Source of the DNA: Sulfurimonas sp.
GTDB taxonomy: Bacteria; Campylobacterota; Campylobacteria; Campylobacterales; Sulfurimonadaceae
Assembly: GCA_021648465.1 (NCBI GenBank)
Contig: JAKISR010000003.1
Location: 1-64,000, forward strand
Length of the DNA: 64,000 bases
Reading direction: 5' to 3'
Position numbers and translations under genes: made by a program. The stretch's first letter is position 1; each line of letters opens with the position of its first letter. The notes beneath the pieces are model-generated. The model was given only the letters and a program-made list of their open reading frames with translations. It made no database searches and was not told where the DNA came from. Below, piece by piece: positions 46,401 through 54,305 of the stretch.

Positions 46401-46575
46401 GACAGCTCTTGCAGCAGGACTAGCAATGGTTCCTTTAGCACTAGGTGTAGGTGAAGCAGGAAGTGAGATTCAAGCTCCCATGGCTATGGTTATTCTGTTT
46501 GGATTATTTAGCTCAACAATACTAAATATGATTATATTACCAGCACTTTATTTGCGTTTTGGATCTTTAAAATAA
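43495..46575 (+). CDS. Heavy-metal RND efflux pump (CzcA/CusA family)
   Basis: This 1026-residue inner-membrane proton-driven transporter has twelve helices and two large periplasmic loops. It opens ILEKIINWSLDKRFVVL and has the HME hallmark in helix 4: ALGVLVDDAIIVVEN. This gives Asp403, Asp404 and Glu410, while the first Asp of the Zn/Co/Cd class (D402 in CzcA) is Ala397. The pattern is closest to the HME class with VDDAIVDVEN and unknown substrate, rather than Zn or Cu classes; this is recalled knowledge. No CusA-like Met triad is evident. It lies 9 nt after the adaptor gene; the operon ends at a hairpin. Confidence 0.93.
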   Translation: MLEKIINWSLDKRFVVLILGIAIMVFGVLELKKSEVDIFPDLTAPTVTVLTESTAMTPVEIEQLITIPIENGLNGLSGLRRIRSNSLSGISVVYVEFEWDTDIYRARQLVTEKIQLIKENLPQDVKSPVLAPISSIMGEIMFIALHSEVHSTLELKTVADWDVRQRLLSISGISDIIPIGGDTKQYQILIKPEKLIDYDLSVNEILQAIRQSNENASAGYYVQNSQEYMLRGIGRFQNIKDIASTVIKTKNGVPIRISDVAEVNIGAAPKRGEGSYNGNKAVVLAIQKQPNVNTLELTKKIELSIDKIQKTLPNGMKIEKDLFKQSSFIEAAISNLLYALRDGAILVIVIVLLFLLSIRATLITLTAIPLSLFSTIFLLNALDITINTMTLGGMVIALGVLVDDAIIVVENIIRRLQQNSEKEPSKQLSRLKVISKATLEIQSSIVFATMIILLVFVPLFFLEGMEGKLLAPLGIAYISALVASLVVAITITPVFSYYFLKIKSKNVHKTSNFLLFLINVYDKVLNLTMDRWKMLVISFSFLFVIAGVFLLNAGKSFLPEFNEGSLTVAIVSLPGTSLEKSDALGISIEEVLLGFEEVVSVTRRTGRSELDPHAQGVHASEMEVELKMKDRSKEEFLEALRKDFSGVAGVNISVGQPISHRIDHMLSGSKAAIAIKVFGEDINEQRAIAKKIKTIVENVEGTVDVMVENQTDLPQIVMEFNRPVMASYGISVSELSEIIQTAFYGTKVTKFIEKNRLYDVVVKYQQKKNVDINVIKSTLIQTSSGAQVFLGTLVKISEARMPYMVSREGMERKVVLTSNVSSSDLVGIVKEIKKGIAENINLPKGYRIEYGGQFVSAESSSDILMILGTLVMFGVFILLYLAFSSTRDAMLILVNLPFALIGGVVGLYISGGIISIATLIGFITLFGIATRNGVMMVSHIHNLIRIEGVSNFEEAVRQGAKERLIPILMTALAAGLAMVPLALGVGEAGSEIQAPMAMVILFGLFSSTILNMIILPALYLRFGSLK

Positions 46576-46586
46576 TATAATTATTA

Positions 46587-46612
46587 GTCATCACTATATT
46601 TGTGGTGATGGC
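46587..46612 (+). terminator. Terminator of the efflux operon
   Basis: GTCATCAC (46587-46594) pairs with GTGATGGC (46605-46612) with one G-T pair, followed by TATCTTAATCTTT. It lies 11 nt after the pump stop. Confidence 0.5.
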
Positions 46613-46703
46613 TATCTTAATCTTTAAATAGTATTACCACTTCACAATTTATACACAATAAAAGGCTAATTTTTTAATATCTAAACTATAAAAAGGATTA
46701 AAA

Positions 46704-47198
46704 ATGAAAGCCTTACAAATAATTGTCATGTTAATAATGCTATTTAGCACATCATTAATGGCACATAATAAACATAAAAATAATCATGAGTTTGGTAATA
46801 ATTATAAACATTCTCATTATAATGAGAAAAAACATTTTAAAAAGCATGGTCGTTATATAAAAGTAAAAAGAAGTAAACCTATATATAGAGATATAGCAGT
46901 ATATGAAGACTATGAGCAACATGATAATTACAATGGAATTATCATAGGTGGAGTAATTGGTGGTATTTTAGGAAACAGCATAAGTAATCACCATAATATA
47001 CCATTAACTATTAGTGGAACTGTAATTGGTGCTGTTATTGGTTCAGAATTGTCACATGGACATAATAAACAAAGATATGTAGAAAAAGAATTTGTTGGAT
47101 ATAAAAATATAGTATTTTACAGAGGTGAAAAGATAGTTAGAATTACTGATAGACCACTAAGAAAAATATGGGTAAGTCATAGAAGACATCATTATTAG
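46704..47198 (+). CDS. His-rich secreted protein with glycine-zipper segment (RcnB-like C-terminus)
   Basis: This 164-residue protein has signal peptide MKALQIIVMLIMLFSTSLMA. A His/Lys-rich segment (HNKHKNNHEFGNNYKHSHYNEKKHFKKHG) follows, then a 2TM glycine zipper (about 78-116: IIIGGVIGGILGNSIS and GTVIGAVIGSELSHGH), ending HRRHHY. It is likely periplasmic or outer-membrane associated and metal binding. Proximity to the efflux operon suggests a role in the same metal response. AAAGGA lies about 8 nt upstream; it has its own promoter gap. Confidence 0.7.
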   Translation: MKALQIIVMLIMLFSTSLMAHNKHKNNHEFGNNYKHSHYNEKKHFKKHGRYIKVKRSKPIYRDIAVYEDYEQHDNYNGIIIGGVIGGILGNSISNHHNIPLTISGTVIGAVIGSELSHGHNKQRYVEKEFVGYKNIVFYRGEKIVRITDRPLRKIWVSHRRHHY

Positions 47199-47213
47199 AT
47201 AGTTTTTTAAGGA

Positions 47214-47288
47214 TGGTGCTCAATACTGGATTTGAACCAGTGACTTCTTCCTTGTCGAGGAAGCACTCTACCACTGAGTTAATCGAGC
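47214..47288 (-). tRNA. tRNA-Val(GAC)-like gene with unusual anticodon loop
   Basis: On the minus strand a 75-nt cloverleaf folds completely: acceptor GCTCGAT with ATTGAGC, D arm ACTC/GAGT with GG in the loop, anticodon stem CTTCC/GGAAG, T arm ACTGG/CCAGT with loop TTCAAAT, discriminator A and an encoded CCA. The anticodon loop is TCGACAA, giving anticodon GAC (valine, codons GUC/GUU). Position 33, almost always U, is C here. It is isolated and may be a weak, divergent or decayed tRNA. Confidence 0.7.
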
Positions 47289-47386
47289 AGGATTGTAATT
47301 TTATCAAAAAAATCTTAAATTACTTTTTTTAAAGACTATCCATAATATTTACTTTTAATTTAGGTTTATTAAGTGTATAATTCCAA

Positions 47387-47392
47387 TATAAT
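47387..47392 (+). promoter_or_regulatory. -10 element of pckA
   Basis: TATAAT 22 nt before the ATG at 47415, with AAGGTAAG between. Another TATAAT at 47376-47381 may be a second start. Confidence 0.5.
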
Positions 47393-47414
47393 TTAAAAGC
47401 AAACAAGGTAAGTT

Positions 47415-48998
47415 ATGAACATAACTGAGTTAGAAGAAATAGGTCTAAAAAATGTTGGTAAAGTTTATCATAACCTTAGTTATGATGAGTTGATTCAACA
47501 TGAGATAGAGAATGATGAGTGTGCGGTTACAAAAAAAGGTGCTACAGCTGTAGATACAGGTATATTTACAGGTCGTTCTCCAAAAGATAAATATTTTGTA
47601 GATCGTGATCCATCAAATAAATATATAGCTTGGGGTAATGTAAATAGAAAGGTTTCTAAAGAAATTTTTGCTGAACTTTTATCTGTCGCTCAAGAACAAT
47701 TATCAAATAAAGACTTATATGTTACAGATGTTTTTTGTGGTTCAAGTCCTGCTTCAAAAAGATCAATTCGTTTTGTAGCAGAAATTGCTTGGCAATCTCA
47801 CTTTGTTAAAAATATGTTTATCCGTCCAACAGATTCAGAGCTTGAAGTTTTTAAATCAGATTTTACAGTTTTAAATGCCTGTAAAGCTGTAAATGATAAA
47901 TGGAAAGAGCATGGCCTAAATTCAGAAGTATTTGTTCTTTTTGATATTGAGAACAATATAGCAATTATTGGTGGTACTTGGTACGGTGGTGAGATGAAAA
48001 AAGGAATTTTTTCAATGATGAACTATTGGTTACCACTTGATGGAAAATTACCAATGCATTGTTCTGCAAATGTTGGTAAAAAAGGAGATACTGCACTGTT
48101 TTTTGGACTAAGTGGAACTGGTAAAACAACTCTTTCAACTGATCCAAATCGTGCTTTAATTGGCGATGATGAACATGGTTGGGATAATTATGGTGTGTTT
48201 AACTTTGAGGGTGGATGTTATGCAAAAGTAATTAACCTTGATGGTAAAAGTGAGCCAGAAATTTACCATGCTATTAAAACAAATGCACTTCTTGAAAATG
48301 TTGTGATGTATGGTGAGGGTGAAGTTGATTATGAGGATAGTTCAAAAACTGAAAATACTCGTGTTTCTTATCCGATCGAACATATTAAAAATTATGAACC
48401 AACTTTAAGTGCTGGTCATCCTGAAAGTATTATCTTTTTAACAGCTGATGCTTTTGGTGTATTACCTCCAGTATCTAAACTTACTAAAGAGCAGGCAATG
48501 TACTATTTCTTAAGTGGATATACTGCTAAAGTTGCTGGAACAGAGCGTGGAATTACTGAACCAGTTGCAACTTTTTCTGCTTGCTTTGGAGAAGCATTTT
48601 TACCACTTCATCCAACGGTATATGCAAAACTACTTGGTGAAAAAATAGATACTCATAATGTAAATGTTTATCTTGTAAATACTGGCTGGACTGGCGGAGG
48701 TTATGGTGTTGGTCATAGAATGAGTATTAAAGATACTCGTGCTTGTATTAATGCTATTTTAGATGGTAGTATTCAAAATTCTGAATTTGATACTACTAAA
48801 ACATTTAGACTTCATGTACCAACAACTTTAGGAAACATAAATCCAGAAATATTAAACCCTCGTAATGCTTGGGAAGATAAAGATGAATTTGACAAGGTTA
48901 GAGATACTTTAGCAGAAATGTTTATCCAAAATTATAAAAAATATAAAGATGGTGTAAATGTTGATTATTCTAATGCAGGTCCAAAAGTAGAAAGCTAA
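47415..48998 (+). CDS. pckA: Phosphoenolpyruvate carboxykinase (ATP)
   Basis: This 527-residue cytoplasmic enzyme converts oxaloacetate and ATP to phosphoenolpyruvate, CO2 and ADP, the entry to gluconeogenesis. It has the early [12 protein letters not shown], the P-loop GLSGTGKT (231-238), the metal site [23 protein letters not shown], and [19 protein letters not shown]. The length is normal for the ATP-dependent class. It is monocistronic, converging on dedA with no gap. Confidence 0.97.
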   Translation: MNITELEEIGLKNVGKVYHNLSYDELIQHEIENDECAVTKKGATAVDTGIFTGRSPKDKYFVDRDPSNKYIAWGNVNRKVSKEIFAELLSVAQEQLSNKDLYVTDVFCGSSPASKRSIRFVAEIAWQSHFVKNMFIRPTDSELEVFKSDFTVLNACKAVNDKWKEHGLNSEVFVLFDIENNIAIIGGTWYGGEMKKGIFSMMNYWLPLDGKLPMHCSANVGKKGDTALFFGLSGTGKTTLSTDPNRALIGDDEHGWDNYGVFNFEGGCYAKVINLDGKSEPEIYHAIKTNALLENVVMYGEGEVDYEDSSKTENTRVSYPIEHIKNYEPTLSAGHPESIIFLTADAFGVLPPVSKLTKEQAMYYFLSGYTAKVAGTERGITEPVATFSACFGEAFLPLHPTVYAKLLGEKIDTHNVNVYLVNTGWTGGGYGVGHRMSIKDTRACINAILDGSIQNSEFDTTKTFRLHVPTTLGNINPEILNPRNAWEDKDEFDKVRDTLAEMFIQNYKKYKDGVNVDYSNAGPKVES

Positions 48999-49565
48999 TT
49001 ATTTAATTTTTTTCTTTGTGGCCTTATGCATATATAGCCACAAAGCTCCTCCAAAAGTTACAAGTATTATAGGTGCTATCCAAGGTTTATCTCCTATAAC
49101 TCCAGCAGCTTTTACCAAAGCATCTCCAGAATAATAACTTCCAAGGCCAACAGCTAAAGTCCAAACTGTAGCACTAGCAATATTTAAAATAACAAATTTT
49201 TTAAAGTCATACTTAGTAAGACCAATAGCTATTGGGATAAGAGTTTTTATGCCATATACAAATTTTTGAATTAAAATAATCCAAGAGCCATATTTTTTCA
49301 TCATTACATGAGCAAGGGCAAGTTTTCTTCTATGTTTACGAAGATTACCCATCATCATGCTTTTTTGATATCTTGCCATATAAAATAGTAAGATGTCACC
49401 TATTGTATTTGCAGTAAAAGCAATAAAGAGGACAAGAGTTAAGTCCATTTTCCCCATAAATGCTAAAACACTAGCACCAATAAGTGCAACAAATCCACCA
49501 CCTAAAGAGTATAGGAATAGACCTATATATCCATAAGTTGCTAAATTATTAAATGTATCTTCCAT
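48999..49565 (-). CDS. DedA-family membrane protein
   Basis: This 188-residue inner-membrane protein of the DedA/SNARE-associated (VTT) family works as a lipid-scrambling or flippase-like transporter in other bacteria. Features are FLYSLGGGFVALIGASVLAFMGKM, ANTIGDILLFYMAR, the arginine region, and FVYGIKTLIPIAIGLTKYDFKKFVILN. About four to five hydrophobic segments are visible. It lies 13 nt after uvrB and is likely co-transcribed with it. Its stop abuts that of pckA. Confidence 0.85.
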   Translation of the reverse strand: MEDTFNNLATYGYIGLFLYSLGGGFVALIGASVLAFMGKMDLTLVLFIAFTANTIGDILLFYMARYQKSMMMGNLRKHRRKLALAHVMMKKYGSWIILIQKFVYGIKTLIPIAIGLTKYDFKKFVILNIASATVWTLAVGLGSYYSGDALVKAAGVIGDKPWIAPIILVTFGGALWLYMHKATKKKIK

Positions 49566-49578
49566 TAATTAATAGTTC

Positions 49579-51561
49579 CTATAATTTTTTAATTTTTGTT
49601 ATCTCATCACGAAGTCTGGCCGCTTCTTCAAAATTAAGCTCACGAGCAGCTTCTTTCATTTTTAAAGATAGCTCTTTTATTATTGCTTTTCTTTCTGATG
49701 CTGGCATTTTATCCATTTTTTTATGTTTTTGGTAAATACCACCATGATTTTCTATCTTTAGATTGGTATCGAGCTTACGAATTGTAGTGGTTGGGGTTAT
49801 TCCATGTTTTTTATTATGAAGTTTTTGAAGCTCTCTTCTCGCAGTAGTTGTGTCAATTGCTTTCTGCATAGATTTTGTGATTTTATTTGCATATAAGATA
49901 ACTCTACCATTTGCATTTCTAGCACCACGCCCTATAGTTTGAATAAGTGCTGTCTCACTTCTTAAAAATCCCTCTTTATCAGCATCTAAGATAGCTACTA
50001 ATGAAACTTCTGGTAAATCTAACCCTTCTCGAAGAAGATTTATCCCTATAAGTACATCAAATTCACCAATTCTAAGTGAGCGAATAATTTGATTTCTTTC
50101 AATGGTATCAATATCTGAGTGCATATACTGAACTTTTATACCTAAATCTGCAAGGTGTTTAGTTAGTGCTTCTGCCATTTTCTTAGTAAGAACCGTTATA
50201 AGAACTCTTTCATTCTTAATTGTGATTTTTTTAATTTCATCATGAATACTTTCAACTTGATTATCTGATGTTTTAATCTCTAGTATAGGGTCAAGTAGAC
50301 CAGTTGGTCTAATTATCTGTTTAGCTACAACACTTGACATCTCTAGTTCGTATTCTGAAGGTGTTGCTGAAACAAAAAGATAGTAAGGAGCTTTGTTTAT
50401 ATATTCTTGTGCCATTAAAGGTCTATTATCAAGTGCGCTAGGAAGTCTAAAACCATAATCAACTAGAACTTCTTTTCTTGCTCTATCACCTGCATACATC
50501 CCACGATATTGTGGAAGGGAAACATGTGATTCATCTACTATAACAAGATATTCTTGATTTTTTTGTGCAAAATAATCAAGTAGAGTAAAAGGAGCTTCTC
50601 CTGGTTTTTTATCAGTTAGAAGTCTAGAGTAATTTTCAACTCCCTTACACATTCCTGTAGTTTGAAGCATCTCTAAATCAAATTCAACTCTTTGTTTAAG
50701 CCTTTGATGTTCTAATAATTTTCCTTCTTTTGTAAAATAAGCTAGCCTATCATCAAGCTCTTCTTCTATCCTCTTAATAGCACGAGACATTTTTTCTTGT
50801 CCTACACTAAATTGTGAGGTTGCATATATGGTAACACTTTTGTGATCTTCTAGTCGCTTGTTATCTATAACTTCAAAAGTATAAATAGCTTCTATTTCAT
50901 CCCCAAAAAATTCTATTCTAATTGCTTCTTGCTCAAAGTATGGTGGATAAATATCTATACTTTCGCCATTAACGCGGATATGACCACTATCAAAATAACT
51001 ATCATTTCTGCTATAACCCATCTCAACTAAACGAAGTAGTAGTTTTTTTTGAGGTATTTCATCTCCAATTTCTAAGACTTGAACCATATTTAAATACTCT
51101 TCTGGGTCACCAAGCCCATAGTTTGCAGAAACAGAAGCTACAACTATGACATCATCATAAGATAAAAGATTTGCTGTTGAAGAGAGTCTTAATCTCTCTA
51201 ATTCATCATTTATAGCACTATCTTTTTCAATGAATAAATCTTGGCGAGGGATATAAGCCTCAGGTTGATAATAATCATAATAAGATACAAAATATTCAAC
51301 ATGAGCATTTGGAAAAAATCCACGAAATTCGGAGTATAGCTGTGCCGCTAAAGTTTTGTTGTGAGTCATAATTATAGTTGGCATTTTTACATTTTCTATA
51401 ACTTTAGCCATAGTGTATGTCTTACCACTACCAGTTACACCTTCAAGTGATTGATAGCGGTTACCTTTTAGGATAGAGTCACTTAATTCTTTTATAGCTT
51501 TTGGTTGGTCACCAGCTGGTTTATAAGGTGTGTGTACTTTAAAGTTCATCTCTTTTTTCAT
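49579..51561 (-). CDS. uvrB: UvrABC nucleotide-excision repair subunit UvrB
   Basis: This 660-residue cytoplasmic DNA-repair protein takes damaged DNA from UvrA and recruits UvrC. It has Walker [10 protein letters not shown] (41-48), the beta-hairpin region [24 protein letters not shown], helicase motifs near [17 protein letters not shown], and a C-terminal UVR coiled coil ([22 protein letters not shown]) that binds UvrC. A start at the fifth codon (Met) is also possible. A -10 TATAAT lies 7 nt from the ATG with no Shine-Dalgarno. Confidence 0.97.
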   Translation of the reverse strand: MKKEMNFKVHTPYKPAGDQPKAIKELSDSILKGNRYQSLEGVTGSGKTYTMAKVIENVKMPTIIMTHNKTLAAQLYSEFRGFFPNAHVEYFVSYYDYYQPEAYIPRQDLFIEKDSAINDELERLRLSSTANLLSYDDVIVVASVSANYGLGDPEEYLNMVQVLEIGDEIPQKKLLLRLVEMGYSRNDSYFDSGHIRVNGESIDIYPPYFEQEAIRIEFFGDEIEAIYTFEVIDNKRLEDHKSVTIYATSQFSVGQEKMSRAIKRIEEELDDRLAYFTKEGKLLEHQRLKQRVEFDLEMLQTTGMCKGVENYSRLLTDKKPGEAPFTLLDYFAQKNQEYLVIVDESHVSLPQYRGMYAGDRARKEVLVDYGFRLPSALDNRPLMAQEYINKAPYYLFVSATPSEYELEMSSVVAKQIIRPTGLLDPILEIKTSDNQVESIHDEIKKITIKNERVLITVLTKKMAEALTKHLADLGIKVQYMHSDIDTIERNQIIRSLRIGEFDVLIGINLLREGLDLPEVSLVAILDADKEGFLRSETALIQTIGRGARNANGRVILYANKITKSMQKAIDTTTARRELQKLHNKKHGITPTTTIRKLDTNLKIENHGGIYQKHKKMDKMPASERKAIIKELSLKMKEAARELNFEEAARLRDEITKIKKL

Positions 51562-51568
51562 TGACGGA

Positions 51569-51574
51569 ATTATA
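51569..51574 (-). promoter_or_regulatory. -10 element 7 nt before the uvrB ATG
   Basis: TATAAT on the minus strand, then TCCGTCA and ATG. It would give a nearly leaderless message. Confidence 0.45.
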
Positions 51575-51599
51575 ACATTTTGTTGGTTTAATGAAATAA

Positions 51600-51681
51600 A
51601 TAAATTTTACTTTAATTGTGTAGGTATAAAATGATTTTTAGACGTTTAAAATCATTGATGAGTTATTAAAGTAAAATTTAT
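51600..51681. repeat. Nested inverted repeat between uvrB and the diguanylate cyclase
   Basis: ATAAATTTTACTTTAAT (51600-51616) and ATTAAAGTAAAATTTAT (51665-51681) are perfect 17-bp inverted arms. Between them lies a second perfect pair, AATGATTTT (51630-51638) and AAAATCATT (51648-51656). The 82-bp unit occupies the divergent intergenic region. It could be a regulator-binding region, a small MITE-like insertion, or a long RNA hairpin. Confidence 0.6.
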
Positions 51682-51739
51682 CATATAAAGTGTAAAATGG
51701 ACTTAATCGTAGTTTTTAAAAGTGAAGTGAGACACTGTC

Positions 51740-53479
51740 TTGTATAAAAAAAATATATTTCTTAAGGTTATCATTTATGCACCTTTGGTTTTTATCCCAT
51801 TTATCATCATCATCATATTATTAATCTCATTTAAAATATATAATAATAACTTTAATGACAATGTGGAAAAAATAAAAAAAAAATTATATAATATAGAAAA
51901 AACAGCTACTAAAAATAAAGTTAAAAATATTTCTCACCATATTGAATATAAAAAATCAATAATAAAAAATAATCTTACAACTCGTGTTAAAAATAGAGTT
52001 GATATAGCATTTAAAATTGCAACAAACATTTATAATAAAAATAAAGATAAAAAAACACAACAAGAAATTAAAATAATGATAAAAAATGCTTTAGAAGCAC
52101 TTGTGTGGAATGATGGGGAAAATTTTATTTGGATAATAGATTATGATGGAATATTTTATCTTGCACCAAAGTATCTAAAAAAATTAGAAGGTTCGTCTAT
52201 TATAAATTTAAAAGATGCATTAGGTAGATTAATTATTCAAGAAGAGATAGCAATATGTAAAGAAAAAGGGGAAGGTTTTTTATGGAATACCTTTACTAAG
52301 CCAACAGGAATAAAAGATAAACAGTATAAACAAGTAGCTTCTGTTAAAGATTTTGGAAATTATAACTGGTATTTTGGTTCTTCTGAATATTTAGATACTG
52401 CAACAAAAAAATCAAATAAAAAATTATTAAATACAATTAAAAAAATTGATGAGATAAGCAGCCACTATATTTTTATAATTACTACAAGTGGAGATATATT
52501 AATTAATACAACTATACCAAACTTTGAAGGTAAAAATATTTCTGAAATAGATGATAAGAAAACTAAAAATATTGTTGCAAAAATACAAAATTTAATTAAA
52601 AATAAACAGGAGGCATCATATTCTTATAAATGGATAAATCCAAAAAATAATAAAACAGAAAAAAAATACTCTTATATTCAAAAAATACCAAATACAAATT
52701 GGATAATTGGTAGTGGATTTTACTTATCATCTATAGAAGAAAAGCTTTCAAAAAAAAGAATAAGTATGTATGAGCTTTTTTATAGTGAATCTAAGAGTAT
52801 TTTATATATTTCAATTTTAATAATAATATTATTTCTTTTTATAGCATATTATATTTCAAAAAAATTACAAAAAAGTTTTATAAAATATGAAACTAATATT
52901 GACAAAAAAAATACTCAATTGATAGAATTAAATGATACCCTCGAAAATAAAGTTAAAGAAAGAACTGCAGAACTTGAAAAAATGAAAAATAAACTTGAAA
53001 TTTTAGCAACTATAGATGTTTTAACAAATATTCATAATAGATATTCATTAATGAAAATACTTGATATAGAAATCAGTCGTTCAAGAAGACATAATACACC
53101 TTTATCAATTATAATGTATGATATAGATTATTTTAAAAAAGTTAATGATATTTATGGACATGATATCGGGGATAAAGTTTTGACATCACTTTCAAGTGTT
53201 GTAAAAAATAATATTAGAGATATAGATATAGTAGGCAGATATGGTGGAGAAGAATTTTTAATAATACTTCCAGATACTACACTAGAAGATGCTAAATATT
53301 ATGCTGATAGACTTAGAAAAAAAGTAGAGCAGTATAAATTTAACACTGTTGGTCATATAACTATAAGTTTAGGGTTAGTTGAACTTAAAGATAATGAAAG
53401 TCTAGATGAAGTGTTTAAAAGAGTTGATGATTTGTTATATAAATCTAAAAATGATGGTCGAAATAGAGTTAGTTTTTAA
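51740..53479 (+). CDS. Diguanylate cyclase with tandem Cache sensor domains
   Basis: This 579-residue inner-membrane enzyme makes cyclic di-GMP. A TTG start at 51740 is followed by a membrane helix (about 9-30). Two periplasmic Cache-type domains follow (NFIWIIDYDGIFYLAPK; YNWYFGSSEYLD; then IFIITTSGDILINTTIPNF and IPNTNWIIGSGFYLSSI), then a second helix (about 354-372) and a coiled coil. The GGDEF-type domain has active-site GGEEF (502-506). The inhibitory I-site RxxD is present as RDID five residues before it. The ligand is unknown. It is probably monocistronic. Confidence 0.92.
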   Translation: MYKKNIFLKVIIYAPLVFIPFIIIIILLISFKIYNNNFNDNVEKIKKKLYNIEKTATKNKVKNISHHIEYKKSIIKNNLTTRVKNRVDIAFKIATNIYNKNKDKKTQQEIKIMIKNALEALVWNDGENFIWIIDYDGIFYLAPKYLKKLEGSSIINLKDALGRLIIQEEIAICKEKGEGFLWNTFTKPTGIKDKQYKQVASVKDFGNYNWYFGSSEYLDTATKKSNKKLLNTIKKIDEISSHYIFIITTSGDILINTTIPNFEGKNISEIDDKKTKNIVAKIQNLIKNKQEASYSYKWINPKNNKTEKKYSYIQKIPNTNWIIGSGFYLSSIEEKLSKKRISMYELFYSESKSILYISILIIILFLFIAYYISKKLQKSFIKYETNIDKKNTQLIELNDTLENKVKERTAELEKMKNKLEILATIDVLTNIHNRYSLMKILDIEISRSRRHNTPLSIIMYDIDYFKKVNDIYGHDIGDKVLTSLSSVVKNNIRDIDIVGRYGGEEFLIILPDTTLEDAKYYADRLRKKVEQYKFNTVGHITISLGLVELKDNESLDEVFKRVDDLLYKSKNDGRNRVSF

Positions 53480-53510
53480 ACTACTTTAAATTATGATAGA
53501 ATTATATAAA

Positions 53511-53516
53511 TATAAT
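53511..53516 (+). promoter_or_regulatory. -10 element of the small coiled-coil gene pair
   Basis: TATAAT 16 nt before ATG 53533, with ATAGGATA as Shine-Dalgarno between. Confidence 0.5.
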
Positions 53517-53532
53517 AAATATAGGATATTTC

Positions 53533-53760
53533 ATGCAAAACCAGACAGCTTTGGAAAAATTAAATGAAAAAATTTCAATAATATTACAGCAATACCATAC
53601 TTTAAAAAGTGAAAATAAAGTTCTTAGAACAGAAGTTATAACACTTAGAAGTGAGAGTGAAATTAAAACTCAAGAGATAGAAAAGCTGATAGAACAAAAT
53701 ACTATGAAAGATTTAGAAATAGAAGAAATAGTTGAAAAAATAGAAAGTATTTTAGGTTAA
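53533..53760 (+). CDS. ZapB-like coiled-coil protein (inferred)
   Basis: This 75-residue protein is coiled coil from end to end: ALEKLNEKISIILQQYHTLK, ENKVLRTEVITLRSESEIK, TQEIEKLIEQN. Its length, heptads and position 3 nt before a ZapA-like gene suggest a ZapB-like cell-division factor in the cytoplasm. Coiled coils diverge quickly, so the family cannot be confirmed by eye. Confidence 0.5.
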   Translation: MQNQTALEKLNEKISIILQQYHTLKSENKVLRTEVITLRSESEIKTQEIEKLIEQNTMKDLEIEEIVEKIESILG

Positions 53761-53763
53761 GTA

Positions 53764-53982
53764 ATGAGTAAAAAATTAGGTTTAAACATAGGTGGTCGCC
53801 GTTTTGATGTTGATGTCGAAGATAGCTTTGCTCCTTTTTTAGAACAACAGATGAAACAAGATTTTAATGTAGAGGGAAATAATGAACTTAAAATATTGCT
53901 TCAAGCATATGTTCGTAAAAGTCATGATCTTTTTTTACAAGAGCAAAAAATAGAAGAAATTAACAATAAGTTGGAACTTTAA
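53764..53982 (+). CDS. ZapA-like cell division protein (inferred)
   Basis: This 72-residue protein opens KLGLNIGGRRFDVDVEDSFAPFLEQQ, matching the short N-terminal globular part of ZapA, which bundles FtsZ filaments. It then has a coiled coil ending IEEINNKLEL. It is shorter than E. coli ZapA (109), as in many bacteria. It is paired with the ZapB-like gene upstream, with an ATG after a 3-nt gap. Confidence 0.6.
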   Translation: MSKKLGLNIGGRRFDVDVEDSFAPFLEQQMKQDFNVEGNNELKILLQAYVRKSHDLFLQEQKIEEINNKLEL

Positions 53983-54015
53983 ATAGTGATTTATTCTATT
54001 ATAAGTTAAAATTGA

Positions 54016-54021
54016 TATAAT
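54016..54021 (+). promoter_or_regulatory. -10 element of the tRNA-Arg gene
   Basis: TATAAT 26 nt before the tRNA 5' end. Confidence 0.5.
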
Positions 54022-54047
54022 TTCAGCCTCTTAAATAGAGACGGTGT

Positions 54048-54124
54048 GCGCTCGTAGCTCAGCTGGATAGAGCACTGGTTTGCGGTACCAGAGGTCACAG
54101 GTTCGACTCCTGTCGGGCGCACCA
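54048..54124 (+). tRNA. tRNA-Arg(GCG)
   Basis: The full 77-nt cloverleaf has acceptor GCGCTCG with CGGGCGC, D arm GCTC/GAGC, anticodon stem CTGGT/ACCAG with loop TTGCGGT (anticodon GCG, codons CGC/CGU), T arm ACAGG/CCTGT with loop TTCGACT, discriminator A and encoded CCA. Most bacteria read these codons with ACG modified to inosine, so the GCG anticodon is worth noting. It is not in a tRNA cluster. Confidence 0.95.
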
Positions 54125-54265
54125 TACTTAAACTCCATTAACAATAAATTTTCAAAATATTAAAATTAATACATCAATTATAAAAGTAGGTATAGTTTTT
54201 ATTTAAATAAACTAACTAATTTCCAGCTAATTTTACTTAAAAATTTTATACTATTAGCAATCAGA

Positions 54266-54271
54266 TATAAT
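54266..54271 (+). promoter_or_regulatory. -10 element of the second hybrid kinase gene
   Basis: TATAAT at 54266-54271 overlaps an in-frame ATG at 54270. Transcription from here would start near 54278, so translation must begin later, at 54306. The 140 bp between the tRNA and this site holds nothing else that I can recognise. Confidence 0.55.
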
Positions 54272-54305
54272 GCATATGTTTATATTAAGAGGAATTATAT
54301 TTATA

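Noticed and set aside
54270..54305. Upstream in-frame ATG for the second hybrid kinase
   Set aside because: The ATG overlaps the -10 TATAAT, so it would not be in the transcript.
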